From the NCBI RefSeq assembly GCF_000720185.1, contig NZ_JOIY01000008.1, positions 213,882 through 277,881 of the forward strand: DNA of 64,000 nucleotides, in the 5' to 3' direction. The notes below the pieces were generated by a model. The model had not been told where the DNA came from and searched no databases. It saw only the letters and a program-made list of their open reading frames with translations. The position numbers were made by a program, and so were the translations under genes. Source of the stretch: Streptomyces sp. NRRL S-340 (GTDB lineage: Bacteria; Actinomycetota; Actinomycetes; Streptomycetales; Streptomycetaceae). Below are positions 18,436 through 27,155 of this stretch, one piece after another (within the stretch, counting starts at the first letter, position 1; every line of letters starts with the position of its first letter).

Positions 18436-19361
18436 GAGTCCACCAGCGTCCGGCCGGTCAGGTGCAGGAAGACGTCCTCGAGGCCGCTTCGGCGCACCAG
18501 GACGCTGCGCACGTCGATGCCCCGGCGGTGCACCGCCGCCGCCGCCGCGTCCCCGTCGTCGGCGTAGAGCAGCGCCCGGTCGGCGAGCAGCTCCAGCCGC
18601 AGACCGAGGCCGGACAGCTCGGCCTCGGGGAACTCGTCCTGGCGCACGCGCAGTTCGACGACCTCTTTGGTGCAGTGCTGGGCGATCAGCCCGCCCGGTG
18701 TGCCGGTGGCGACGACACGGCCGCCGTCCACGACGACCAGCCAGTCGCACAGCTGCTCCGCCTCGTCCATGTAGTGCGTGGTGAGGATCTGTGTCACGCC
18801 CCGCCGGCGCAGCTGGTCGAGCCTCTCCCACAGCAGATGGCGTGCCTGGGGGTCGAGCCCGGTGGTGGGCTCGTCAAGGAGCATCAGTTCCGGTTCGTTG
18901 ATCATGGCGCGAGCGATGCTCAGACGCCGCTTCATCCCACCGGAGAGGGAGTCGACGCGGTCGTCGGCCCGGTCCGCGAGCCGGACGAAGTCGAGGAGTT
19001 CGCCGGCGCGAGCGGCGGCGGTGGCTCGCGGGATGCGGAAATAGCGCGCGAACACCGTGAGGTTCTGGCGGAGCGTCAGTTCGTGGTCGAGTGTGTCCTG
19101 CTGGGGACAGACCCCGATCCGCGCACGGATCGCCGGACCGTGGGTGGCTGTGTCCAGGCCGAACAGGCGCAGCGAACCCGCCGTCGGCTTGGACACACAG
19201 CTGATCATCCGCATCGTGGAGGACTTGCCGGCCCCGTTGGGCCCGAGCAGTCCGAAGACCTGGCCCGGCCGGACCTCGAATGCGACACCGTCCACCGCCG
19301 TGTGGTCGCCGTAGCGTTTCACCAGCGCTTCGGCCCTCACGAGCGGTTCTTGCTCCGGCAT
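18432..19361 (-). CDS. ABC exporter ATP-binding protein (NodI/DrrA type)
   Basis: A 309-residue ATPase has Walker A GPNGAGKSS, Q-loop CPQQD, signature SLSGGMKRRL, Walker B LMLLDEPTTGLDP and switch His in TTHYMDEAE. The C-terminal ~80 residues resemble the regulatory tail of DrrA-like exporters. It would power the two downstream permeases to export the finished compound or move it across the membrane. There is a 78-bp gap to the upstream aldo-keto reductase, the largest in the operon, and a GAGAGG ribosome-binding site. Confidence 0.92.
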   Translation of the reverse strand: MPEQEPLVRAEALVKRYGDHTAVDGVAFEVRPGQVFGLLGPNGAGKSSTMRMISCVSKPTAGSLRLFGLDTATHGPAIRARIGVCPQQDTLDHELTLRQNLTVFARYFRIPRATAAARAGELLDFVRLADRADDRVDSLSGGMKRRLSIARAMINEPELMLLDEPTTGLDPQARHLLWERLDQLRRRGVTQILTTHYMDEAEQLCDWLVVVDGGRVVATGTPGGLIAQHCTKEVVELRVRQDEFPEAELSGLGLRLELLADRALLYADDGDAAAAAVHRRGIDVRSVLVRRSGLEDVFLHLTGRTLVDS

Positions 19362-19439
19362 GTCTCGGGTTCCTCTCCGCGTTCGGTCGCTGTGCGCAGT
19401 CCTGGATGCCGACCCGGTCGGTACGGGGCACCGTAAGGC

Positions 19440-20414
19440 TCAGGTGTGGTAGTGCTGCAGCAGGCTGGTGCCGGGCGGGACGATCCGGTCGATCTCCTCC
19501 TCGCATCCCGGCGGCAGGGGAGTGCCGATGCCCTCAACGTAGGTGGCGAGCTGGTCGCTGGTCCGCGCGCCGATCAGGACGGTGCTCACCAGCGGTCGCG
19601 ACGCCAGCCAGCCGAGGGCGAGCTGCGGCAGTGTCAGGCCATGGGCGTCCGCCACCGCGCCGAGCCGGGACGCGGCGCCGATCCCGGAGTGCAGCCGCTG
19701 ACGGTGCTCGTCTCCCCAACGCAACAGTCGTCCCTCGGCCCGCGGGTGTGCGTACTTGCCCGTGAGCAGCCCTTCGCCGAGCGGACTCCACGCGGTCAGC
19801 CGCATGTCCCAGGAGCGCAGCGAGTCCGCTGCCACCCGTTCCACCGTGCGTTCCAGCAGGGAATAGGGCGCCTGGTCCAGCACTGCGGGAGGCAAGGACC
19901 GGGCCCGCAAGGCGCGTTGCATTCGATCGATCTGAGGGCCGCGGAAGGTGCTGGTCGCCACCTGGCAGATCTTGCCGGCGCTGATGAGGTCGCCGAGCGC
20001 GGCGGCGGTCTCCTCCTCGGCCACCGACGGATCGGGACGGTGCAGGTGGAGCAGGTCGATACAGTCGGTGCCGAGCCTGCGCAGGCAGCCGTCGACCGCG
20101 CGGTGCACGGCTCGGGCGGACAGTCCGCGGTCCTTTTCGTCCGGCCCGAAGGGCGCGAACACCTTGGTGCCGACCAGGACTTCCTCGCGGATTCCCTTCA
20201 CGAACGCTCCGACGATCCGCTCGGATTCGCCGGACCCGTAGTTGTTGGCGGTGTCGAAATAGGTGATGCCGTGGTCCAGTGCCCGCTTCATCAGGGTCCG
20301 TGCCTCGTCGGCGGGGGTCTCCCACCCGAAGAGCCAGGTCCCCAGCCCGAGGCGGCCCAGGTCCGGGGCCGGCGGGTGCGCCTGCGCCGTGTCCGGTGCG
20401 GCCCGGCCGTTCAC
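19440..20414 (-). CDS. Aldo-keto reductase
   Basis: The GTG at 20414 overlaps the upstream stop (GTGA); product 324 aa. It has the AKR tetrad: Asp and Tyr in YFDTANNYGSGESERIVG, Lys in VLVGTKVFAPF and His in DLLHLHRPDP, followed by a C-terminal ALGWLASRPLVSTVLIGART NADPH-binding segment. Enzymes of this kind reduce sugar aldehydes or ketones, so it is a candidate for reducing a keto- or aldehydo-heptose intermediate. Confidence 0.9.
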   Translation of the reverse strand: MNGRAAPDTAQAHPPAPDLGRLGLGTWLFGWETPADEARTLMKRALDHGITYFDTANNYGSGESERIVGAFVKGIREEVLVGTKVFAPFGPDEKDRGLSARAVHRAVDGCLRRLGTDCIDLLHLHRPDPSVAEEETAAALGDLISAGKICQVATSTFRGPQIDRMQRALRARSLPPAVLDQAPYSLLERTVERVAADSLRSWDMRLTAWSPLGEGLLTGKYAHPRAEGRLLRWGDEHRQRLHSGIGAASRLGAVADAHGLTLPQLALGWLASRPLVSTVLIGARTSDQLATYVEGIGTPLPPGCEEEIDRIVPPGTSLLQHYHT

Positions 20415-21487
20415 GGGCCCACCGCCGGGACCACGGGGCCGATGTCGACGGGGGTGCCGCGGCCGCGTCCGGACCGCTCGGCGGCGACACCCGCGAGGGA
20501 GATGTTGAGGGACAGTTCGAGGCCGACGTCCGGTTGTCCGTACGCCACCTCGCGGGCGAAGCGGCGCAGCATGAGCCGCTCCGGTTCGAATCCCATGCCC
20601 CACAGGTCGTCGTAGACGGTGGCGGGGTCCACCGGCTCGCTGCGCCATCCGGCCCGGGCGTGCTCGCCGCCGGCACCGTCGAAGACACGCAGCGGCCCTT
20701 CCCAGGTGCCCTCCGGATCGCTCTCCACGGCCCAGTCCTCGGCCACGATCGTCCAGCGCGTCAGCGGACGCGGCGCCAAGCCGCTGTTGGCGGTGAAGAA
20801 CACCGCACCGCGGTCGGTCTCGACCAGGGCGCTGGGCATCAGCGCACCCTGCGCCCTGCTCGCCCGGCCCAGTGGGTCGAGGGCGATCACGCGCCTGGCG
20901 CGCTGGCCGGTCGCGTACAGCAACGGTCCGAGGCCGTGCGTGATGTACCGCGCCATGGCGTAGTCGTCGCGCCAGCCGCCCGGGGCGAGCCCGGTGTCCC
21001 ACTCCAGGTAGTGCCCCTCACCGCCGAGGACGAGGGGCGAACCCCCCTCCGGCCCGGGCTTCAGGCCGATGAGTCGCTTCATCGACTGCACGGCCGGCAG
21101 ATAGCAGAACGACTCAGCCATCGCCGCGGGCCGCCCGGAACGGGCAGCGGCCTCGGCGACCGCCTCCGCCTGGTCCCGGCTCTCGACCATCGGGCACTCC
21201 ACCAGCACCGCGAAACCGTGATCCAGTACGGCCACCGCGTCCCGTGCGTGGCGCTGCGGCGGCGTCGCGACCACGGCGAAGTCCGCCGTCACGGTGCTGA
21301 GCGCCTCTGCCATTTCGGTGTGCACGGGAACCTGCGGGAACTCCGTGCGGAAGGCGGCGGCCGCGACGGGCGACGGCTCCACCACACCCACCAGGGACAC
21401 ATCGGGGTGGCCGGCCACGGCACGCGCCAGCATGGTGCCGCGTGGGCCCGCGCCGATGACGAGGCAGGTCTGTTTCCTGGTACTCAT
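20411..21487 (-). CDS. Gfo/Idh/MocA-family protein with atypical active site
   Basis: ATG at 21487 overlaps the glycosyltransferase stop (ATGA); product 358 aa. The N-terminal Rossmann fold is clear (VIGAGPRGTMLARAV, then DFAVVATPPQRHARDAVAVL). The catalytic EKP motif is replaced by ECP (residues 97-99, VLVECPMVES), losing the Lys that normally contacts NAD and substrate. A typical C-terminal domain follows. It may therefore have an altered or non-redox role. It is the second such protein in the operon; the other (27152-28156) has an intact EKP. Confidence 0.85.
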   Translation of the reverse strand: MSTRKQTCLVIGAGPRGTMLARAVAGHPDVSLVGVVEPSPVAAAAFRTEFPQVPVHTEMAEALSTVTADFAVVATPPQRHARDAVAVLDHGFAVLVECPMVESRDQAEAVAEAAARSGRPAAMAESFCYLPAVQSMKRLIGLKPGPEGGSPLVLGGEGHYLEWDTGLAPGGWRDDYAMARYITHGLGPLLYATGQRARRVIALDPLGRASRAQGALMPSALVETDRGAVFFTANSGLAPRPLTRWTIVAEDWAVESDPEGTWEGPLRVFDGAGGEHARAGWRSEPVDPATVYDDLWGMGFEPERLMLRRFAREVAYGQPDVGLELSLNISLAGVAAERSGRGRGTPVDIGPVVPAVGP

Positions 21488-22794
21488 AGCGTGTCCCCCT
21501 TCCGGGACGGTGCGTCGGTCACTGCGAGATGCCGTTCGAGCATGTCCTTGAACGAACGCCGCCAGTTGGTCCGGAAGTCGTGCTCGTCGCGGGCCCGGGT
21601 CCAGGCTGCGCGGCTCATCACTTCCCTGTCGCCACACGGCAGTTCCAGGACGGCCGCCAGCAGCGCGGCGGCGTCGGCCGTGTCGCGGCCGCCCGCCACG
21701 AGACCGTTCACGCCGTGCTCGACGAGTTCCGGGTAGACCCCGGTGGGCAGCACCGCCAGCACGAGGCCGCGACCGTTGTTCATCAGCGCGGCCTCGACGG
21801 GCGTGACCGACGCGGCTTCGCGTTCCGAAAGGAACGCGGCGCACAGCGTCCTGGGCCACTGGCACAGCGCGGTGAGGACCTCGTCGTCCTGACCGTGGAG
21901 CAGGACGGCCGGGGACCCCGAGCGGCGCACGTGATCCTCCAGATCCGGATACGGGCGCGGGTTCAGGATCACCGGAACCAGGCGGTCCCCGGTCAGGCGC
22001 GCCGCGTCGACCAGCTTGTGGAACCCCTTCTCCGCCACTCCGCGCCCCCAGCTGACCACCAGATCCCGGTCGGTGGGGATGCCCAGCCGCTCCAGAAGCG
22101 CGCCGCGCGGCGGTCCGGGCCGGAATTTGGCCGCGTCGGTGGGCACTCCGGCGCGCGCGTACAGGGTCTTGTCGTCCGGTATGCCGTAGACCCGCTGGTA
22201 CTGGCGGCGCATCCAGTGCGACTCCCAGCCGATGGAGACACGCGGATCGGAACGGGCCAGGTTGCCCATGACGGAGTCGGCGTACGTCTCGGGGAGTTCG
22301 GCGTCTCCGTCGGGCCGCAGCACGGGGTTGTGCGTCATGTGGACGTAGCTGGCGGCGAGCCCGAACTGGTCGGCCGCCCGTACGACGAAGCGCGCGGCCA
22401 TGGCGAACATGCTCATTCCGGAGACGACCAGAAGGGAGTCGGCCCCGCCCGCCACGGTGAGCGCCGCCTGACCCGCGGCCGCACCGAGCGCGACGCAGTG
22501 TTCGAAGTGGTCCACCTCCCAGCTGTGGGCGCGGGGGTCGGCCAGGGGGTGGTAGCGGACAGCGCCCTGGTGGACGTAGCGCTCGAGCGCCTGCGCGAAA
22601 CGCTGTTCGTCCAGACCCGCGCAGTTCGCGCGTTCGGCGACATGCCACTCCACCTGGACCCCGTGCTCGCCCGCGAGCGCGGTGGCATCGTCACGGGCGT
22701 CGAGGATGTTGTGGACGTACCGGGCGACTCCACCGTCCACCTGGCGGAAGCCCTCGTTGGTGAGGAGCAGGACGGCCAGGCGGTGCTCAGGCAT
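21484..22794 (-). CDS. GT4-family glycosyltransferase (GT-B fold)
   Basis: A 436-residue retaining-type transferase has an N-terminal acceptor domain with the family's GGVARYVHNIL glycine-rich loop and a C-terminal donor domain (VVSWGRGVAEKGFHKLVDAA; then SEREAASVTPVEAALMNNG, the E-x7-E donor-binding motif; VEHGVNGLVAG). No membrane segment is visible. It is the only glycosyltransferase in the operon and so is the likely user of the activated heptose, or the enzyme adding a sugar to it. It overlaps the upstream ligase gene by 8 bp. Confidence 0.88.
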   Translation of the reverse strand: MPEHRLAVLLLTNEGFRQVDGGVARYVHNILDARDDATALAGEHGVQVEWHVAERANCAGLDEQRFAQALERYVHQGAVRYHPLADPRAHSWEVDHFEHCVALGAAAGQAALTVAGGADSLLVVSGMSMFAMAARFVVRAADQFGLAASYVHMTHNPVLRPDGDAELPETYADSVMGNLARSDPRVSIGWESHWMRRQYQRVYGIPDDKTLYARAGVPTDAAKFRPGPPRGALLERLGIPTDRDLVVSWGRGVAEKGFHKLVDAARLTGDRLVPVILNPRPYPDLEDHVRRSGSPAVLLHGQDDEVLTALCQWPRTLCAAFLSEREAASVTPVEAALMNNGRGLVLAVLPTGVYPELVEHGVNGLVAGGRDTADAAALLAAVLELPCGDREVMSRAAWTRARDEHDFRTNWRRSFKDMLERHLAVTDAPSRKGDTL

Positions 22795-23704
22795 CGAGCT
22801 CCTTGGAGGCCGCGTCGAAGCCGTGCCGGTACAGGAAGGCCACCACGAGCCGGTTCATGCCGATGCCGCAGCAGCCGCTCCACAGCTCGTGGCCGTCGGC
22901 CGTGATGCGGAAGCTCTCGGTCTGGTGGGTGCCCTCGGCCGAACAGCCGGAGATCTCCCGGAGGTCGAACCGCTCGTCGAAGTGGTCGGCCCAGCCCGGC
23001 CGGGCACGGTCGGGCCGGTGGCTGCTGAGCGGCACTTCTATGTCCTGCACAGGCACTTCGTCGGCGGTCCGCGCATCGTCCTGGGCCTGGACGAGGGAGG
23101 GAATCTCCATGCAGCCCTCGGCGGCCACCACCTGCCAGCTAAGCCCCCAGCCCGTGAGCAGATCGGTGAGCGTGCGGCGCACTTCACCGCGGGTGGCACG
23201 GACCTGCTCCCGGGTGCCGAAGAAGACGTGCTCGACCCGCAGGAACTCCCGGGCCTTGATGGGGCCGTCCAGTTCGGCGCTGAACTCGTTGCGCCACGTC
23301 CAGCCGCCGAGGGTCTCCACGATGCGCAAGGGCAGCTGGTCCGGGAACAGCCGGCGCCCGCGCATCAGGTGGTAGAGGCTGATGCACTGGACCGGGTCGA
23401 GGACCTGGTCACCGGACGAGCCCGCAGGCACCAGGAGTTCGGGCGCGTACTGGCTCAGCCGGAAGTTGTCCAGGGCCTCGCGCGGGATCAGGCGGGGGAA
23501 GAGCCACTCCTCGAAGCCGTTGGCGTAGGCACGGTCGAGTATCTCGCTCTGCAGGCGCCGCAACACGCGCACCCAGGGGGCGCGGTAGACGTACTGGCCC
23601 TCTGCGAACTCCTCGATCCACTTGCGGTCCAGCGCCTCCGCCACGACGTCACCGCCGTGGAGGCCACCGAATTCGGACTGGTCGAGAATGGTGCCGAGCT
23701 TCAT
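22787..23704 (-). CDS. Class II SerRS-like, zinc-type aminoacyl ligase homologue
   Basis: The ATG at 23704 overlaps the phosphatase stop (ATGA); product 305 aa, only a catalytic core with no tRNA-binding arm. Motif 2-like FLRVEHVFFG (152-162) and motif 3 GIGMNRLVVAF (280-290) are clear. Cys107, Glu158 and Cys279 fall where archaeal-type SerRS and bacterial amino acid:carrier-protein ligases bind the substrate-sensing zinc. Such ligases activate glycine or alanine and load them onto a carrier protein, but no carrier gene is in this operon. I infer that it activates a small amino acid for attachment to the amino-sugar product. Confidence 0.8.
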   Translation of the reverse strand: MKLGTILDQSEFGGLHGGDVVAEALDRKWIEEFAEGQYVYRAPWVRVLRRLQSEILDRAYANGFEEWLFPRLIPREALDNFRLSQYAPELLVPAGSSGDQVLDPVQCISLYHLMRGRRLFPDQLPLRIVETLGGWTWRNEFSAELDGPIKAREFLRVEHVFFGTREQVRATRGEVRRTLTDLLTGWGLSWQVVAAEGCMEIPSLVQAQDDARTADEVPVQDIEVPLSSHRPDRARPGWADHFDERFDLREISGCSAEGTHQTESFRITADGHELWSGCCGIGMNRLVVAFLYRHGFDAASKELDA

Positions 23705-24306
23705 CGTGGGGTCTCCTTGGCCGTAGGTGGACAGTGCCCGTGCCGATCCGCGGTGCGGTGATGTCTCAGCACGGTGCCGGCGGCGTCGACGAGGTCCGTG
23801 GCGTAGTGCAGTCCGGGGATGAGACTGGGGCGTGGCGGGACACGAGGGGTGAGCAGTACCGCCGTGCAGCCGGCGCCGATGCCGGCCTGGGCGTCCGTGG
23901 GGCGATCGCCGACCATGTAGCTGTCGGAGAGGTCGACGGACAGCTCTTCGGCCGCCTGGCGCAGGAGCCCGCCGGCGGGTTTGCGGCAGGCGCAGCGCCG
24001 GCAGGCCGTGTGCGGGCACACGAAGACGCCGTCCAGCGGCCCGAGCCGGTGATGCATCCGGTCCAGTGCGGTGCGGTCGGACAGTCCGCGGGACAGGTCG
24101 GGCTGGTTGGTGACGAGGCCGATCAGCGCACCGGCCGCGCGCAGCCGCCCGAAGCATTCCTGTATGCCGGGCAGGGCCGTCCACTCCTGTTCGTGGCGCG
24201 CGGAGGTACGCCGGCCGGCCCGCCATACGTGCGCGTTCAGGGTGCCGTCCCGGTCGAAGAACACGCACCAGCGTCGTCGCGGCTCGGGCGGGCTCAGTCG
24301 CTCCAC
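23701..24306 (-). CDS. HAD phosphatase, D-glycero-D-manno-heptose-1,7-bisphosphate 7-phosphatase type (GmhB-like)
   Basis: A HAD-IIIA phosphatase of 201 aa has the nucleophile/acid pair in FFDRDGTLN (Asp18, Asp20), TNQPDLSRG motif 2, and the GmhB zinc knuckle CPHTACRRCACRKP, followed by MVGDRPTDAQAG (motif III/IV). It would remove the C7 phosphate from heptose bisphosphate before nucleotide activation. The GTG at 24306 overlaps the upstream gene by 13 bp. The zinc knuckle makes the assignment firm, although histidinol-phosphatase relatives share the fold. Confidence 0.88.
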   Translation of the reverse strand: MERLSPPEPRRRWCVFFDRDGTLNAHVWRAGRRTSARHEQEWTALPGIQECFGRLRAAGALIGLVTNQPDLSRGLSDRTALDRMHHRLGPLDGVFVCPHTACRRCACRKPAGGLLRQAAEELSVDLSDSYMVGDRPTDAQAGIGAGCTAVLLTPRVPPRPSLIPGLHYATDLVDAAGTVLRHHRTADRHGHCPPTAKETPR

Positions 24307-25598
24307 GGGTCCACCGACCTCCAGCCCGGGGGAGTCGGTACGCGACTGCGCCGCTCGGTGCCGGTCAGCCGCATGAGCAGCGGGCGTCGCGGCCGGACCC
24401 CCTCGAAAAGGGCCGGCTCGGTGAACGCCGGGTGCTCCACCATCAGCACGGTGCAGTGCGCTGCGGCCACGGCTTCGGCGAGTGTCGTGACCCGGTGGAT
24501 CTCGCCGAGGTCCGCCGGCTCGGCGATCGGGTCGTACGCGGTCACCGACGCGCCCTGAGCGGTCAGCTCCCGGCCCAGCCGCAGCGCCGGGGAGTCGCGC
24601 AGGGTGGACACACCGGGCTTGTAGGTCAGTCCCAGCAGGCAGACGGTCCGGCCGCCCACACCCTCGAGTTCCCGGTCCAGCCGGGCCAGGGGCGCCAGGG
24701 CATGGACCGCGTTGGAGCGCGCGATCGCCCGGAACAGACCGTCGCGGCCGATCGGCCGGCCCTGCTCCATGAGTGCCCGGACATCGCGGTGCAGGGTCGC
24801 GCCGGCATAGGCCTCCCCGGGCCGCAGCGGGGCCGTGTCGGCGACCCGGTCGTCCGCGCGCAGGCCGTCGAGGACGGTGACCGGGTCGGCACCGAGACTT
24901 GCGGCGATGGTCCCCAGATCGTTGGCGAGCGTGATGCAGAGGGCGAGATAGGCGTTGGTGCCGTGTTTGACCAGTTCGGCTTCGGCCAGGGTCATGCTCA
25001 GCTCGTTGACGGGCGCGATCAGGTCGAGCAAGTCACGCACCGCCCTGGGTGGTTCGGGGGCGTTGCAGCCCACGACGGTTCGGGCGGGCCGCAGGAAATC
25101 GCCCAGGGCGCGACCCAGGCGGAGGTTCTCCGGCAGGTGGACGAGGTCGGCGCTCTCGGCCGGCAGGCCCGTGTCGCGCAGAGCGGTGTCGCAGGTGCCC
25201 GCGCGCAGCTGGCTCAGGGCGACCACCGGCCCGCCGCGGTCGGGGTGGGCGAGCAGCTCGCGCAGCGCGGCCGGCGGCCGGGGATCGGTCAGGGTCCCGT
25301 CGGCGGCGGTCGCGGTGTCGTGAGCGACGAGACTCAACACCGCCCTGCGCAGGATCTCGGCCATCCCCTCCTCGTCCAGGACGGGGCGCAGGGCACCCGC
25401 ACCGCGTGCGGCGGTGAGGCACTGGGCGACCCCGGGCTCACCGGCGCAGCGCTCCCCGCGAGCGAAGGCGTCGAAGGCCTCGTCGGCCGCTGCGTCCAAG
25501 GCGTCGGGCCGTACATGGACGGTGTGGCCGAGCCGGAGGAGACCGGCGGCGGTGACGGACGCCAGATGCCAGTCGCCGACGAGCAGGACGTCAGGCAC
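24294..25598 (-). CDS. UDP-glucose/GDP-mannose dehydrogenase family member lacking the catalytic Cys
   Basis: The GTG at 25598 overlaps the epimerase gene by 8 bp; product 434 aa with all three domains. The dinucleotide-binding loop is VGDWHLASVTAAGL instead of GxGYVG. Lys211 and Asn215 in ELVKHGTNAYLA are conserved. The thioester Cys of GGSCFPKD is replaced: AYAGATLHRD places Thr268 there. The C-terminal GLTYKPGVSTLRDSPAL domain is normal. Without Cys a full oxidation to a uronate is unlikely; a two-electron oxidation to an aldehyde/ketone or a redox-neutral epimerisation is possible. A subgroup with FAGGTLARD in place of the Cys loop appears to exist, so this is probably not random decay. 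Confidence 0.82.
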   Translation of the reverse strand: MPDVLLVGDWHLASVTAAGLLRLGHTVHVRPDALDAAADEAFDAFARGERCAGEPGVAQCLTAARGAGALRPVLDEEGMAEILRRAVLSLVAHDTATAADGTLTDPRPPAALRELLAHPDRGGPVVALSQLRAGTCDTALRDTGLPAESADLVHLPENLRLGRALGDFLRPARTVVGCNAPEPPRAVRDLLDLIAPVNELSMTLAEAELVKHGTNAYLALCITLANDLGTIAASLGADPVTVLDGLRADDRVADTAPLRPGEAYAGATLHRDVRALMEQGRPIGRDGLFRAIARSNAVHALAPLARLDRELEGVGGRTVCLLGLTYKPGVSTLRDSPALRLGRELTAQGASVTAYDPIAEPADLGEIHRVTTLAEAVAAAHCTVLMVEHPAFTEPALFEGVRPRRPLLMRLTGTERRSRVPTPPGWRSVDPWSD

Positions 25599-26550
25599 GC
25601 TCGGCTTCTCCGATCTGGCGTCGTACCGCCTCACGGATCGCGTCCTCGGATGCGCAGGAACTGTGCCAGCCCAGTGCGTGCGCCTTGGACAGGTCGAACT
25701 CCACGACGGGTACATCGCCCGGCCAGCCTCTTTCGCCGCCGCCGTACACGATCTCCGCGTCGAGACCCAGTTCCTCGAGGACGATCTCGGCGATCCGGGT
25801 GACGGTGACGGTCTCGGCCGAGCCGAGGTTGGCGACAAGGACGTCGGTCTTGGCGGCGGCGGGCAGTTCGACGATCCCGCGGGCGCAGTCCTCGGCGAGG
25901 AAGTAGTTCTTGCGCTGTCGGCCGTCGCCCAGAACGTGCAGGCGGCGCGGATTCTCGCGCAGCTTGCCGAGGAAGTCGTAGATGACGCCATGGTTCATCC
26001 GGCCGCCAACCACGTTGCCGAAGCGGAAGATGCCGGCGCGGAAGCCGTAGAGGTGGCAGTACGAGGAGATGAGTGCCTCGGCGCCGAGCTTCGCCGCGCC
26101 GTACACCGAGATCGGCAGCATCGGGCCGTGGTGCTCGGCGGTCGGACGTCGGGTGACCTCGCCGTAGACCGTCGAGGAGGAGGAGAAGACGATCTCCCGC
26201 ACCCCGGTCCTGCGCATGGCCTCCAGCACGGAGCGGGTGGCGAGGACCGACTGCTCGACGTCGACCCAGTTGTCCTCCAGGCCGACGCGCATGTCGACGC
26301 TGGCCGCCAGGTGGATGACCCGCTCCACCCCGTCCGACAGGACCTCCGCCAGGCGATCGGTGTCCAGGACGTCGAGTTCGTGCACGAGCGCGGCGCCGCT
26401 GCGCTCGTGGTCCTGAACCCAGCGGCGCGTGGTGTTGGAGAAGTTGTCGACCACGGTAACGGGAGCGTCGCTCGTCGTGATCAGATGGTCGACCACGTGG
26501 CTGCCGATGAAGCCGGCGCCGCCGGTCACCAGGGTGCGGGACGCGGTCAT
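25591..26550 (-). CDS. NAD-dependent sugar epimerase/dehydratase (extended SDR)
   Basis: ATG at 26550 overlaps the isomerase stop (ATGA); product 319 aa. It has the GGAGFIGSHVVDHL NAD loop, Ser in SSSSTVYG and the Tyr-Lys pair in SVYGAAKLGAEAL, with a substrate domain typical of nucleotide-sugar 4-epimerases. It has no membrane segment. The likely substrate is the NDP-heptose made by the neighbouring genes, for C4 (or C3/C5) inversion or ketone formation before transamination. Confidence 0.9.
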   Translation of the reverse strand: MTASRTLVTGGAGFIGSHVVDHLITTSDAPVTVVDNFSNTTRRWVQDHERSGAALVHELDVLDTDRLAEVLSDGVERVIHLAASVDMRVGLEDNWVDVEQSVLATRSVLEAMRRTGVREIVFSSSSTVYGEVTRRPTAEHHGPMLPISVYGAAKLGAEALISSYCHLYGFRAGIFRFGNVVGGRMNHGVIYDFLGKLRENPRRLHVLGDGRQRKNYFLAEDCARGIVELPAAAKTDVLVANLGSAETVTVTRIAEIVLEELGLDAEIVYGGGERGWPGDVPVVEFDLSKAHALGWHSSCASEDAIREAVRRQIGEAERA

Positions 26551-27155
26551 CGGCTTCCTCCGTCGGTCAGGGCCAGGCACAGAGCGTGCGCCACCAGCAG
26601 ATGGACCGATTCGATGCCGGGAGTGGCGAGCGGTTCGCGGCGCAGCGGGACGTTGATGTGGACATCCGCCAGGTCGGACGTGGCCCCGCCGTCGAAGCCG
26701 GTCACGGCGATCACCATGGCGCCTTGCTTGTGGGCGTACGCGGCCAGTTCGACCAGGCCGCGCGAGACGGAGCCGTCGCGGGCGCCGCCGTGCACGGAGA
26801 ACAGGACGACGGCGTCCTGCGCGTCGGGGTGGCTGGGCAGCCAGGGCTCGGCCAGGTGGGCGAGGGCCAGCCCCGGGTCGTCGTCGTTGGTCCAGGCGGT
26901 GTGGCAGGCGATGTTGTCCAGGAGGGCGACGGACCGCAGGTGCGGCTGTCGGGGGGAGCGGGTGAACTTGGTCAGGTCTGCCGCGAAGTGGGATGCGGTC
27001 GAACTGGACCCGCCGAGCCCGGCGGACAGCACCACGCCACCGGTGGCGCGGCATGCGGCGAGCACCCGGACGGCGGCGTCCAGGGCGGCCGTGTCGAGGT
27101 CCGCCGTGACGGCTGCGACCGCGTCGCGCAGCGCCGTAATGCTGGCCATACTCAT
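26547..27155 (-). CDS. SIS-domain phosphoheptose isomerase (GmhA-like)
   Basis: A 202-residue SIS protein has the phosphosugar loop SAGLGGSSSTASHFAADL and a C-terminal GIESVHLLVAHALCLAL helix carrying the His expected of GmhA. The loop Glu (HFAEEL in E. coli GmhA) is Asp60 here. It would isomerise sedoheptulose 7-phosphate to D-glycero-D-manno-heptose 7-phosphate, the entry to the pathway. It overlaps its neighbours by 4 bp on both sides. Confidence 0.85.
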   Translation of the reverse strand: MSMASITALRDAVAAVTADLDTAALDAAVRVLAACRATGGVVLSAGLGGSSSTASHFAADLTKFTRSPRQPHLRSVALLDNIACHTAWTNDDDPGLALAHLAEPWLPSHPDAQDAVVLFSVHGGARDGSVSRGLVELAAYAHKQGAMVIAVTGFDGGATSDLADVHINVPLRREPLATPGIESVHLLVAHALCLALTDGGSR

